From: JBGPIK01 sp041484845
Lineage (GTDB): Bacteria > Desulfobacterota > Binatia > UBA9968
Direction of reading: 5' to 3'
Length of the DNA stretch: 22,024 nt
Assembly (NCBI GenBank): GCA_041484845.1
Contig: JBGPIK010000063.1
Span: forward strand, 1-22,024
Part shown: in pieces, positions 6,586 to 14,735 of the stretch
Position numbering within the stretch: the first letter of the stretch is position 1
Layout: the number at the start of each line of letters is the position of its first letter
The notes under the pieces: model-generated
What the model was told of the DNA's origin: nothing
Databases searched by the model: none
The model's input: the letters and a program-made list of their open reading frames with translations, nothing else
Translations under genes and position numbers: made by a program

Positions 6586-7929
6586 ATGGCTCGCAAGCGA
6601 TTTACTCGACGCGATTTCATCAAGACAGCCGGCGTCAGCGCGCTGGCCGCGGGGCTCGGCACTAATCTCATTCTTCCCCACCGATCGTATGGCGCCGGCG
6701 CCAAGAAGACGCTCAAGATTCTCCAGTGGGTTCACTTCGTCCCCGCCTTCGACAAATGGTTCAACGAAACCTACGTCAAGGAGTGGGGCCAGAAAAACGA
6801 CACCGAGGTGATCGTCGACAACATCGGTCTCCCCGGGCTGGGCGCTCGCGCCGCGGCAGAGGCATCCGCCCAGAAAGGCCACGACCTCTTTCTCTTCGAG
6901 TGGCCACCGCCATTCTACGAAGATCAGGTGGTAGACATGAGGGATGTCTACGCAGAATGCGAGAAAAAGCACGGCAAGCCCATCGACCTGGCCATCAAGA
7001 GCACCTACAACCCGAAGACAAAGAAGTATTTCGGCTTCTCGCCTTCCTTCACGCCGGACCCGATAAACTGGCGCAAAGATCTGTGGGACGACGTCGGGGT
7101 CGTGCCTGATAGCTGGGAAAAAATCCTCGACGGCGGCCGCAAGATTAAACAAAAGCACAATATCCCGGTGGGCATCGGACTTGCCCAAGAACTCGATACG
7201 GCCATGGCCATGCGCACGATCATGTATGCCCACGGTGCGCACGAACAGGATGCCAACGGCAATCTGACGATTAATTCCAAGAACACCGTCGAGGCCGTAA
7301 AGTATGTGAAAGCGCTCTTTCAAGAGACCATGACCCCGGAAGTCTTCACGTGGGACCCGTCGTCCAACAACCGGGCCATGCTGGCCGGCACCGTCTCATT
7401 GGCCCTCAACGCGATCTCCATCACTCGCACGGGCGAAAAGGACAACCCGGCTTTCACAGAAAAGATCCACCTCGCCAAGGCGGCAGCCGGCCCCGTGCGC
7501 CGGATCGGGCTGGAACATGTGATGGGTGTGTACGTCATCTGGAAGTTCGCCGAAAATATTCCCGGCGCCAAGAAGTTTCTCGTCGACTATGTCGCCAACT
7601 TCCGCCAGGCGTTCGTCAACGGCGAGTTTTACGACTTTCCCTGCTTCCAACGCACGGTGCCGGACTTGAAACAACTGCTCAGCAAGGACAGCAAGGCCCA
7701 GCCGCCGGACAAGTATATGGTTCTAGAAGATGTCCTCAATTGGGCCACCAACATCGGCTACCCCGGCTATGCCAACGCGGCCATTGACGAGATCTATCAA
7801 AAATGGATCATCAACGTTATGTTCGCCAAGGCTGCCCAGGGCGTGCTGAGCCCCGAGGACGCGGTGAAAGAGGCCGAGGCCGAATGCAAACGCATTTGGC
7901 AGAAGTGGCGCGACCGGAAGTTGATGTAG
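6586..7929 (+). CDS. Family 1 extracellular solute-binding protein with Tat signal (sugar-type ABC transporter)
   Basis: The 447-residue product starts with a twin-arginine signal, TRRDFIKTAGVSALAAG (RR at residues 8-9), with a probable cleavage near SYGA at about 36. It is thus exported folded. The mature part is a MalE/UgpB-like type 1 binding protein: LKILQWVHFVPAFDKWF opens the first lobe, VPDSWEKILDGGRKIK sits in the middle, and AGTVSLALNAIS belongs to the second lobe. It should bind a sugar, polyol or similar solute and deliver it to the MalF/MalG-type permeases encoded downstream. GGAGG precedes the ATG. A strong hairpin at 7948-7980 separates it from the ATPase gene. The ligand cannot be told from sequence. 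Confidence 0.88.
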   Translation: MARKRFTRRDFIKTAGVSALAAGLGTNLILPHRSYGAGAKKTLKILQWVHFVPAFDKWFNETYVKEWGQKNDTEVIVDNIGLPGLGARAAAEASAQKGHDLFLFEWPPPFYEDQVVDMRDVYAECEKKHGKPIDLAIKSTYNPKTKKYFGFSPSFTPDPINWRKDLWDDVGVVPDSWEKILDGGRKIKQKHNIPVGIGLAQELDTAMAMRTIMYAHGAHEQDANGNLTINSKNTVEAVKYVKALFQETMTPEVFTWDPSSNNRAMLAGTVSLALNAISITRTGEKDNPAFTEKIHLAKAAAGPVRRIGLEHVMGVYVIWKFAENIPGAKKFLVDYVANFRQAFVNGEFYDFPCFQRTVPDLKQLLSKDSKAQPPDKYMVLEDVLNWATNIGYPGYANAAIDEIYQKWIINVMFAKAAQGVLSPEDAVKEAEAECKRIWQKWRDRKLM

Positions 7930-7947
7930 GCTCGCCGCCCTTGCCAC

Positions 7948-7980
7948 GGCAGGAACACCGCAACCTACGGTGTTCCTGCC
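7948..7980 (+). promoter_or_regulatory. Strong intercistronic hairpin after the solute-binding protein gene
   Basis: GGCAGGAACACCG (7948-7960) pairs perfectly with CGGTGTTCCTGCC (7968-7980) around a seven-base loop. No T-tract follows, so it is more likely a partial attenuator or a 3' mRNA-stabilising hairpin than a full terminator. This would give more binding protein than membrane components, as in malE-malF. The inverted repeat is seen; the role is inferred. Confidence 0.6.
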
Positions 7981-8065
7981 ATCGGACATACAAGGTTCCA
8001 CGATCTTTTTGGCGCCTGACGATCTCGCGGCCGATGGAGTATAACCCGAGAAGAATGCGCGACGC

Positions 8066-9097
8066 ATGGCCACAGTAGAAACACGCGGTATCAAAAAATA
8101 TTACGGTGATGTTCTCGCCGTGAACGGCGTCGACCTGATAACCAAGGACGGTGAGTTTCTGGTGTTACTCGGTCCATCGGGCTGCGGCAAGACCACTCTC
8201 CTGCGCATGATCGCCGGCTTTGAGACGCCGAGCGAGGGCGAGCTGCTAATCGGCGGTGAAGTCGTCAACGATTTACCACCCCGAGCTCGGAAAATCGCCA
8301 TGGTGTTTCAAAGCTACGCTCTCTACCCGCACATGACGGTGTTCAAAAACATCGCCTTTCCCTTGAAAGCGCAACGGGTGGCGCGATCGGTCATCCCGCA
8401 AAAAGTGCAGTGGGCGGCTTCTCTTTTCGGCATCGACCATCTATTGCAACGAAAGCCGCGCGAGCTGTCGGGCGGCGAACGCCAACGGGTCGCCTTGGCC
8501 CGTGCTCTGGTGCGCGAGCCGGCAGTCTTCCTGCTTGATGAGCCGCTCTCGAATCTGGACGCGCAACTGCGCGCCTCGGCTCGAGACGAATTACAGCAAT
8601 TTCAACGGCGGATCGGCACGACGACCATTTACGTGACGCACGATCAAGTGGAGGCGATGGGACTGGGCGATCGCATCGTCGTCATGAAAGCGGGCACCGT
8701 GCGCCAGATCGGCACACCGCAAGCCATCTACCATGAGCCGGCCGATACTTTTGTCGCTCGCTTCGTTGGCTCCCCCCCAATGAATCTAGTCCAGCATCTG
8801 GACTACATTCTGGGCTTTCGCCCCGAGCACTTTCTCCCCAAAGGAACCCAAAACGGAGCAGCTAAGCCGATCGCGCTTTCTTTCCGAGTTACCCGCGTGG
8901 AGTACCTCGGGGCCGACCGCTTGTTGTACGGGACGCTCGGCAGCGGTTTCGCGGACCAGAAAGTCATCGCCCGCTTGCCATCGACGGTGACCGCCAACAT
9001 CGAGGCGGAGAAAGTCTACGACTTTACCGTGGAGGAAAAAGAGTTTAAATTTTTTGATACCTCCACGGAACTGCGCATCTCGGCTCGTCCCATTTGA
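8066..9097 (+). CDS. MalK/UgpC-like ABC transporter ATP-binding protein
   Basis: The 343-residue product has a complete nucleotide-binding domain: Walker A GPSGCGKT at 36-43, Q-loop Gln82 in MVFQSYALYPHMTV, signature LSGGE at 133-137, Walker B VFLLDE at 153-158 and an H-loop in YVTHDQVEAM. The C-terminal part (from about 235) is a TOBE-like regulatory domain with LGFRPEHF. It is slightly shorter than the usual 360-370 residues of MalK. It would power the two permeases that follow. The ATG at 8066 has only a weak upstream GAGAAG. Its TGA ends two bases before the ATG of the first permease. Confidence 0.92.
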   Translation: MATVETRGIKKYYGDVLAVNGVDLITKDGEFLVLLGPSGCGKTTLLRMIAGFETPSEGELLIGGEVVNDLPPRARKIAMVFQSYALYPHMTVFKNIAFPLKAQRVARSVIPQKVQWAASLFGIDHLLQRKPRELSGGERQRVALARALVREPAVFLLDEPLSNLDAQLRASARDELQQFQRRIGTTTIYVTHDQVEAMGLGDRIVVMKAGTVRQIGTPQAIYHEPADTFVARFVGSPPMNLVQHLDYILGFRPEHFLPKGTQNGAAKPIALSFRVTRVEYLGADRLLYGTLGSGFADQKVIARLPSTVTANIEAEKVYDFTVEEKEFKFFDTSTELRISARPI

Positions 9098-9099
9098 GC

Positions 9100-10056
9100 A
9101 TGCGGCACACCGACTCTCCCTCACAGATCGCGCCCGCGGCGGCCAATCTGTCCCGCCGTAAACGGTTGGCGGGGTCCATTTTCGATAGCGAGCGCTGGCT
9201 CGGGTCGCTCTTGATCGGCCCAGCTGTCCTGTACATCGTGCTGCTGGTGGGACTACCGTTTTTCATGGCGTTTTATTACAGCGTCAGCGACACCATCACG
9301 GGCGGCCAGACTCTGCGCTTCGTCGGCTTGCGCAACTTTGCCAACGTGATCGACACACCCAAGTTTCAAACGGCTCTGAAGAACACGTTTGTGTTCGCTC
9401 TGCTCTCGCAGGCCGTGATTCTGCTGTTGAGCAATGCCCTCGCGCTTGTGCTGCAAAATGATTTTCGCGGGAAACGGCTGATTCGCTTTTTCATCCTGCT
9501 ACCCTGGGTAGCGCCGATATCGATCGGAACCATCGCCTGGCTGTGGATCTTCGACTCGACGTACAGCGTGTTGAACTGGACGCTGCGTATGATCGGGGCA
9601 ATCCATGGACAGGGATTCATGTGGCTCGGCGTGCCGCACCTGGCGATGGGATCGATCATCGCCGTTCACGTGTGGCGCCAGCTTCCGCTGGCCACGGTGA
9701 TTCTCCTGGCGGGTCTAAGTTCGATCCCCCAAGATATCCACGATGCGGCGAGCGTGGACGGCGCCGGTTTCTGGCGCCATTATTTTCAAGTGACGTTGCC
9801 GCTAATTCTACCCATCAGTGTGGTGGTCTTGCTCTTCGGTTTGGTTTTCACGTTTACCGATATGACCATTATTTATAACCTCACCCGCGGCGGACCGTAC
9901 GACACGACTCAAGTCTTGGCCAGCCTCGCGTTCTATACCGGCATCGCCGGGGGTGATTTGGCTGAAGGCGCCGCCATCTCGCTATTCCTCTTTCCATTGC
10001 TCTTGGCTGTGGCGCTGGCTTTTTTGCGCTTCGCGCGCCGAACCGAGGTGACCTGA
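9100..10056 (+). CDS. MalF/UgpA-type ABC transporter permease
   Basis: The product (about 318 residues) is an inner-membrane permease with around six transmembrane segments. After a charged cytosolic N-terminus, the first helix is SLLIGPAVLYIVLLVGLPFFMAF. The EAA loop that contacts the ATPase is seen as DIHDAASVDGAGFWRHYFQVTLPLI. The ATG at 9100 is preferred; a TTG at 9094 overlapping the ATPase stop would add two residues. It pairs with the MalG-type permease whose ATG lies one base after its stop. Tight spacing across the three genes indicates one operon and coordinated assembly. Confidence 0.9.
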   Translation: MRHTDSPSQIAPAAANLSRRKRLAGSIFDSERWLGSLLIGPAVLYIVLLVGLPFFMAFYYSVSDTITGGQTLRFVGLRNFANVIDTPKFQTALKNTFVFALLSQAVILLLSNALALVLQNDFRGKRLIRFFILLPWVAPISIGTIAWLWIFDSTYSVLNWTLRMIGAIHGQGFMWLGVPHLAMGSIIAVHVWRQLPLATVILLAGLSSIPQDIHDAASVDGAGFWRHYFQVTLPLILPISVVVLLFGLVFTFTDMTIIYNLTRGGPYDTTQVLASLAFYTGIAGGDLAEGAAISLFLFPLLLAVALAFLRFARRTEVT

Positions 10057-10057
10057 A

Positions 10058-10906
10058 ATGAACGTCCAGGGAATGAAAAGCGTGGGCGTGCGCGCGGCCG
10101 GTGCCGGCATTCTTGGCGCGCTAACGTTTTTTCTCGCCTTCCCCTTCGGTTGGATGCTGATTACGGCGTTCAAGCGAACCGGCGACTTGTACGACCTCAA
10201 GCACAACCCCTTTCTCTTTTATCAAGCGCCGACGCTGGAGCACGTCAACCGGCTGTTTACGGATACACTTTACGGACAGTGGCTCATCAATACCGCGTTC
10301 GTCGGCGTCCTGGTCGTGCTCATCACGCTAGTTCTTGCCGTCCCCGCCGGTTACGCGTTGGCGCGGCTTACGGGAACCTGGGGAGAAAAGCTGGGAATCG
10401 GCATTTTCCTGACCTATCTGGTTCCGCCAACGCTCTTGTTCATTCCGCTCTCACGGGTCGTAGTCAACCTTCACCTCGACGATTCGCTTTGGTCTCTGGT
10501 GGTGGTTTACCCGTCCTTCACCGTTCCCTTTTCCACCTGGCTGATGATGGGATTTTTTAAAGCCATCCCCAAGGATGTGGAAGAGGCGGCCATGGTGGAC
10601 GGCTATAGTCGCTTTGGGGCTTTCATTCGTGTGGTCGTGCCGATCTCGCTTGCCGGAATACTCACCGTTGCGATCTTCAGTTTTACGCTCGTCATGCAGG
10701 AGTTCGTCTATGCCGTGACCTTCATTTCCTCGGTGCGCAATATGACATTAAGCGTGGGTGTGCCCACTTTTCTTGTCCATGGCGACGTATACTTCTGGGG
10801 CTCGCTCATGGCGGGATGCTTCATCGCCAGTGTCCCCGTTGCCATCCTTTATAACTTCTTCGTCGACCGCTTCATCGCCGGCTTTACCATGGGCGCCATC
10901 AAATAA
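10058..10906 (+). CDS. MalG/UgpE-type ABC transporter permease
   Basis: The 282-residue product has about six membrane segments. An N-terminal helix, FFLAFPFGWMLITAFK, is followed by a periplasmic loop and the EAA motif IPKDVEEAAMVDGYSRFGAFIRVVVPIS at about 168-195. It forms the second half of the membrane channel for the solute delivered by the Tat-exported binding protein. The ATG at 10058 is one base after the TGA of the first permease, with GAGGTG just upstream. It is the last gene of the operon; repeat copy C begins 83 bases after its stop, and no clear terminator is visible between. Confidence 0.9.
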   Translation: MNVQGMKSVGVRAAGAGILGALTFFLAFPFGWMLITAFKRTGDLYDLKHNPFLFYQAPTLEHVNRLFTDTLYGQWLINTAFVGVLVVLITLVLAVPAGYALARLTGTWGEKLGIGIFLTYLVPPTLLFIPLSRVVVNLHLDDSLWSLVVVYPSFTVPFSTWLMMGFFKAIPKDVEEAAMVDGYSRFGAFIRVVVPISLAGILTVAIFSFTLVMQEFVYAVTFISSVRNMTLSVGVPTFLVHGDVYFWGSLMAGCFIASVPVAILYNFFVDRFIAGFTMGAIK

Positions 10907-10988
10907 GCTCGAAAAATGGTCCCCGTCTTCCCCGGTCCGTTGTCATAACCGCCGGCACAGGTCGTAGGCACGTAATCGTTTTACCTAG

Positions 10989-11191
10989 AATGAATAACAG
11001 CGCGGCAAGCTGCGGGGTATCAGAACTCCGCGATGAGATTGGTCTTAAAGGCGTCACCCCCGAATGTTCTTATCGGGGGTCCAGTTCCGAACCAGCCTGG
11101 ATTCCCGCTTAAAGCATGCGGGAATGACGGACTTCGGATAGGCAATTTACTTAACGCAGCAAGCTGCGGGGAATCGACCCACAGAGGTTGA
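10989..11191 (+). repeat. Dispersed intergenic repeat, copy C (long)
   Basis: About 203 bp in the same orientation as copies A and B. It carries the same ordered parts: GGCAAGCTGCGGGGTATCAG, a CCCCCGA/TCGGGGG hairpin near 11057-11079, ATTCCCGC (11101-11108)/GCGGGAAT (11118-11125), and a final GCAGCAAGCTGCGG. With copy B it flanks the sugar ABC operon as a direct repeat. It fills most of the gap 10907-11214, which holds no gene. Confidence 0.85.
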
Positions 11192-11214
11192 ACTAGACGC
11201 CGCTTGAGTTGTGT

Positions 11215-11625
11215 CTACCCCCGCGCCATCTCCTCGATCGTTTTCCACTGCTCGTCGCTCACCTTCATGATCGAAAGACGTCCGAGACGAACCAAATCGA
11301 AATTGGCCAACTTCTTTTTAGCTTTGACTTCGGCCAGCGTCACCGGGCGCGGCAAGGGTTTTATCGCTTCAATATCGACTACGAGCGCCTTCGGATCTTT
11401 CTTGCTCGGATCGGGATACGCGCCGCCTAGAGCGCGCGCTACTCCAACCGCTTGGCGCTCGTCGCCGGTGTGATAGATCAAAATCAACTCGCCCTTCTTA
11501 ATGTCCTTCAGGTTTTTTAGCGCGAGATTGTTTGCCACCCCGTCCCATATGGTTTTCTTGTCTTTTTGCAACTGTTGAAACGAATAGACGGACGGTTCCG
11601 TTTTGAATAACCAACGATTGGCCAT
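11215..11625 (-). CDS. EVE-domain (PUA-like) protein
   Basis: The 136-residue product is a single EVE domain. It opens NRWLFKTEPSVYSFQQL, the family's typical WL.K.EP start, followed by TIWDGVANNLALKNLKDIKKGELILIYHTGDERQAVGVARA. EVE domains bind modified bases in RNA or DNA; the bacterial stand-alone form is widespread and its partner is generally unknown. GAGGAG lies just upstream of the ATG at 11625. It is monocistronic, between repeat copy C and the hairpin region before nhaR. Full length and intact. Confidence 0.92.
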   Translation of the reverse strand: MANRWLFKTEPSVYSFQQLQKDKKTIWDGVANNLALKNLKDIKKGELILIYHTGDERQAVGVARALGGAYPDPSKKDPKALVVDIEAIKPLPRPVTLAEVKAKKKLANFDLVRLGRLSIMKVSDEQWKTIEEMARG

Positions 11626-11769
11626 GTGGCTCCTCCTCGTACTTTTCTTTTAGACTTGCACGTTGATAATCTACGCGTCACGGAGCGTAAACATTTTTGG
11701 TTCTTTCCTTCTGTTCTCCGCGTCTCCTGACAAACCACGGGTATCGCGGAGTTGATCTGAGAGACACCG

Positions 11770-11830
11770 AACGCTTCCACCCATCCTACAATTTCCAAAT
11801 ACATCCGAGTGTAGGATGGGTGGGGGCGTT
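11770..11830. terminator. Long inverted repeat after the nhaR-like gene
   Basis: The arms 11770-11790 and 11810-11830 are 21 bases each, complementary except for two G-T positions, with a 19-base loop. The inner part is CCACCCATCCTACA (11777-11790) paired with 11810-11823. It starts about 45 bases after the nhaR-like stop (minus strand) and upstream of the EVE gene. It may end nhaR transcription, but lacks a T-tract. The GTAGGATGGGTGG words resemble a common REP-type palindrome, so it may be a mobile repeat. Confidence 0.5.
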
Positions 11831-11875
11831 TTAGGCCGATACCCATGCTGTTTTCCACCGAAAACGTGCATGACG

Positions 11876-12775
11876 TCAAACAAAAAGCTCTTTTTTCGCC
11901 GATTCGCAGATCGCGATGACTGCGGGATGTTTGAGCTTACGCTCGACAGAGATCGCGTAGAATCGTTCGCGGACATGGTTCAGGCGGCCAACAAGTCGGA
12001 CTCTATGCTGCTCTTCCACTTCGCTGTCAATGGCGGAAGGCGCCGCGAACAGTCCTTTGCCCAATTGGCCAAAGACTTTGAGCAGAGCGCTGTCCTCGAA
12101 CTCGCCGACGATGACCGGCTGAATGTTTTCGTTGTCAAACCATTGATTCAGCGAGCGCCGCATGGCTGTGTTGTCGGTCGGCAGCAAGAAGGGCGCGCCG
12201 TCGAGGCTGCGCGGGAAATGGCGGCGGTATTGCGCGGCCGTCTTTCCTGGGGCAAAAATCGACAAGCCGCACTCACCAAGCAAATGATTGAACACCTTCA
12301 CTTTGATTCCCGAGCCGACGCTGGAATCGGTCAAAACGAGATCCAGCTCGTGCAAAACCAATTGCGCCAGCAGCGACTCGGTCTTTCCCTCATGGCATAT
12401 GATCCGCAACGGCTGGGCGATCTGAAAGGCGGGCTCCAAGAGTCTCTGCGCAATGAGCTTGGGCATAACATCGGCGACGCCGACGCGAAAGCGCAGCGGT
12501 TGTCCGGTCGGACGGCCCTTGAGCGTGTCCATCAACTCCCGGCCCAGACTAAAAATGTCGTCAGCGTAGCGAAACGCCACGCGACCCGTTTCGGTCAAAA
12601 CCAACCGCCGCCCAATGCGATTAAACAATTTCTCACCCAAACTTTTTTCAAACGCGCTGACCTGCGCGCTGATGGTCGCCTGCGTGAGGCTGAGCTTCTC
12701 ACCGGCGCGGGCGATGCTGCCCTCCTTCGCGACGGTCCAGAAGTAAAGCAGGTGGTGGTAATTGAGCCATTCCAT
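11876..12775 (-). CDS. nhaR: LysR-family transcriptional regulator, NhaR-like
   Basis: The 299-residue product has an N-terminal winged helix-turn-helix (residues 3-62). The opening LNYHHLLYFWTVAKEGSIARAGEKL and LTQATISAQVSAFEKSLG are very close in pattern to NhaR, which activates the Na+/H+ antiporter gene nhaA in response to sodium. The effector domain follows from about 95. No nhaA lies in the window. Instead the gene is divergent from a TerC/Alx-type membrane protein across 166 bases, the usual layout for a LysR regulator and its target. It may therefore control an ion-related response through terC. The ATG at 12775 has no strong ribosome binding site. Confidence 0.82.
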   Translation of the reverse strand: MEWLNYHHLLYFWTVAKEGSIARAGEKLSLTQATISAQVSAFEKSLGEKLFNRIGRRLVLTETGRVAFRYADDIFSLGRELMDTLKGRPTGQPLRFRVGVADVMPKLIAQRLLEPAFQIAQPLRIICHEGKTESLLAQLVLHELDLVLTDSSVGSGIKVKVFNHLLGECGLSIFAPGKTAAQYRRHFPRSLDGAPFLLPTDNTAMRRSLNQWFDNENIQPVIVGEFEDSALLKVFGQLGKGLFAAPSAIDSEVEEQHRVRLVGRLNHVRERFYAISVERKLKHPAVIAICESAKKELFV

Positions 12776-12816
12776 CGAAACTCATCGTATTTAGAATTTT
12801 CCCGATGGTCAATTAA

Positions 12817-12830
12817 AAATTATGAATTTG
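12817..12830. promoter_or_regulatory. AAATT-ATG-AATTT dyad in the nhaR-terC divergent region
   Basis: The 14-base sequence AAATTATGAATTTG is an inverted repeat (AAATT/AATTT with a three-base centre). It occurs here and, identically, at 13996-14009 ahead of the gene at 14070. Its position in a LysR-type divergent region makes it a candidate regulator site. Not tested; AT-rich words can recur by chance. Confidence 0.4.
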
Positions 12831-12941
12831 CCAATGAATGAGGCGATGTTTAAACTAGCTGCACAACCGCAGACATCGGTCCGGTGGGCCGGAGATTTTC
12901 GATTTCGATTACGCCCCCGATAGAGTGAGGAGTCATTCTGT

Positions 12942-13871
12942 ATGTCATTAGAAACCGTCGGAACCCCGCCATTGTGGATCGGTTTCACAGCTTTCGTCCT
13001 TCTGATGCTCGTTATAGATCTTGGCGTATTTCATCGCGACGCGCACGAAGTCTCCTTCAAGGAAGCCCTTGCCTGGAGCGCCGTTTGGGTTTCATTAGCG
13101 CTGCTGTTCAGCGTCGTTATCTATGTGAGCTTCGGCAGCGCCCGGGGGTTGGAATTTTTAACCGGCTATCTGATTGAGAAGGCGCTTTCCGTCGACAATA
13201 TTTTTATCTTCGCCGTCATTTTCTCATATTTCTCCGTGCCGCCGGCGTACCAGCATCGCGTGCTGTTCTGGGGCGTTCTCGGCGCGCTTGTGATGCGCGC
13301 CCTGTTTATATTTGCCGGCGCCGCGCTGCTGCAAAGATTCCATGGGATTATGTACCTATTCGGCGCGTTCTTGATTTTCACCGGCGTAAGACTCCTGCTT
13401 CAAAAGGACGCTGAGATCCACCCCGAGCGCAACCCGCTGTTCAGAATGTTTAAAAGCACGGTTCGGTCCGTCGCCGCCTACGATGACGCTCGCTTCCTTG
13501 TTCGTCGAAACGGCGCTTGGTTCGCCACGCCGCTGTTTCTTGTTTTGGTTTCTATCGAGATCACCGACGTGATCTTTGCAGTCGATTCGATTCCGGCGAT
13601 TTTTGCGGTGACTTCCGATCCCTTTATCGTCTTTACTTCGAACATCTTTGCCATTCTTGGCCTGCGCTCCATGTATTTTCTTTTGGCCGGAGTGATCGAT
13701 AAGTTCCATTACCTGAAAATCGGTCTTGCGCTCGTTCTCATATTCGTCGGCATTAAAATGATTCTCATGGATATTTACAAAATACCGATTGCGTCTTCGC
13801 TGGCGGTGGTCGCTTTCGTTATCGGCGGCGCGATACTGCTGTCGCTGCTCAGGCCCAAGTTGGCAAAATAA
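12942..13871 (+). CDS. TerC/Alx-family integral membrane protein
   Basis: The 309-residue product matches the TerC family along its length. It has WIGFTAFVLLMLVIDLGVFHR near the N-terminus, EKALSVDNIFIFAVIFSYF with the conserved SVDN, and IEITDVIFAVDSIPAIFAVT with conserved acidic residues in membrane helices. About eight to nine membrane segments are visible. Family members include Alx and TerC, linked to manganese export, pH stress and loading of metals on exported proteins. GAGGAG lies about ten bases before the ATG. No yybP-ykoY riboswitch was recognised upstream. The divergent NhaR-like gene is the likely regulator. Confidence 0.92.
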   Translation: MSLETVGTPPLWIGFTAFVLLMLVIDLGVFHRDAHEVSFKEALAWSAVWVSLALLFSVVIYVSFGSARGLEFLTGYLIEKALSVDNIFIFAVIFSYFSVPPAYQHRVLFWGVLGALVMRALFIFAGAALLQRFHGIMYLFGAFLIFTGVRLLLQKDAEIHPERNPLFRMFKSTVRSVAAYDDARFLVRRNGAWFATPLFLVLVSIEITDVIFAVDSIPAIFAVTSDPFIVFTSNIFAILGLRSMYFLLAGVIDKFHYLKIGLALVLIFVGIKMILMDIYKIPIASSLAVVAFVIGGAILLSLLRPKLAK

Positions 13872-13995
13872 ACCCAGCGGCTACGTGGCAATAGAGTCGG
13901 CTACGCAACATGAACAATCATCTAAACGTTGCGCTAGCTTCTCCGGGACAGCCATGGCCATTCTCATTCTTAGATTTTTTCTAAGCTAACGTAAG

Positions 13996-14009
13996 AAATT
14001 ATGAATTTG
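13996..14009. promoter_or_regulatory. Second copy of the AAATT-ATG-AATTT dyad
   Basis: Identical in all 14 bases to the site at 12817-12830. It lies 61 bases upstream of the ATG at 14070, a reasonable place for an operator or activator site. Just left of it is an AT-rich hairpin, CTTAGA-TTTTT-TCTAAG (13969-13985), which could mark the end of the terC transcript. Confidence 0.4.
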
Positions 14010-14069
14010 TCCGGTCTTCCAAACGCGGTTTAAAGTCTTGCCGTGCTTACGGTTTGGAGGATCGGAACC

Positions 14070-14552
14070 ATGACTAACAAGGACAACGTCGGAACGGCCC
14101 ATACCGACTTTATCACCATTCATTTCGAAGCTGACACGCTCGCATCAGAGCGCTATCAAAGCGTTTTCCAGAGCCCGCAGGTCTCACCCGAGAAACAATT
14201 GATGATGGCGGTTCTCGATGATGCCGTCCAGTCGTTTCTGGCCGGTATCAAAGCCCGAAATACCAAAGCACTGCGGCAGTTTGAAGAAGCCCGAATGTGG
14301 ATCACGGAAATGGACAGCCATTGGATATTCTCGTTCGACTCCATTTGTAATTTACTTGGGCTCGATCCCGATTATCTGCGCAGCGGGTTGCAGAAACTTA
14401 AGGCCGAGACGCGCGCCGAACAACGCTCCCGACCCCCAACCGGTAACCGGTTCCCGCATACCGGAACTGCGTCCGGCCGTTCCATTTTACGAATAAAAAG
14501 CACTGCAGGGTCGCGCAAGGCTTCTTCACCAAGCTATGAGCCCAGCGCGTAA
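14070..14552 (+). CDS. Conserved uncharacterised protein with WxFSFxxICxxLGLDPDYLRxGL motif
   Basis: The ATG at 14070 is chosen because GGAGG lies about ten bases upstream; a GTG at 14043 would add nine residues over that site. The 160-residue product has a central conserved-looking block: EKQLMMAVLDDAVQSFLAGIKARN, a helix with FEEARMWI, then HWIFSFDSICNLLGLDPDYLRSGL and a basic KLKAETRAEQRSR. I associate this pattern with small soluble proteins of unknown function seen in Deltaproteobacteria and Nitrospirae-like genomes. The last 45 residues are low-complexity and basic. There is no signal peptide or membrane segment. The helix before LGLDPDYLR could be part of a DNA-binding fold, which is speculation. 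Confidence 0.6.
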   Translation: MTNKDNVGTAHTDFITIHFEADTLASERYQSVFQSPQVSPEKQLMMAVLDDAVQSFLAGIKARNTKALRQFEEARMWITEMDSHWIFSFDSICNLLGLDPDYLRSGLQKLKAETRAEQRSRPPTGNRFPHTGTASGRSILRIKSTAGSRKASSPSYEPSA

Positions 14553-14597
14553 CTCTTCCTGGCCATATGATAAACAAATCGTAGCCTTCTTTTCGTC

Positions 14598-14617
14598 ATT
14601 ACCGCAAAAGCGGTAAT
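14598..14617. repeat. Short palindrome ATTACCGC-AAAA-GCGGTAAT
   Basis: A perfect eight-base-pair stem with an AAAA loop, preceded by TCGTC and followed by CCAG. It belongs to the same general class of intergenic palindromes as copies A-C (GTCATT...AATCCAG is the inverse of CTGGATT...AATGAC) but is not a full copy. The gap 14553-14776 has no gene. Confidence 0.6.
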
Positions 14618-14735
14618 CCAGTGTCCAATTGTTTTTCCTGAATTCCGGCTCGCGCCGGCTTATCGCCAGCTTGGCCCGAATGACGGCTTGGTTATGCAAC
14701 GAACTTCGGACACTAAAGTAGAATTATTTTTCGTC

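Noticed and set aside
3303..11191. A CRISPR array made of the repeated intergenic units
   Set aside because: The copies are kilobases apart, about 125-208 bp long and contain palindromes. There is no regular repeat-spacer pattern and no cas gene.
12776..12941. A yybP-ykoY manganese riboswitch ahead of the TerC-type gene
   Set aside because: I looked because TerC/Alx genes often have one, but the conserved core elements and paired stems are not visible in the 166-base gap.
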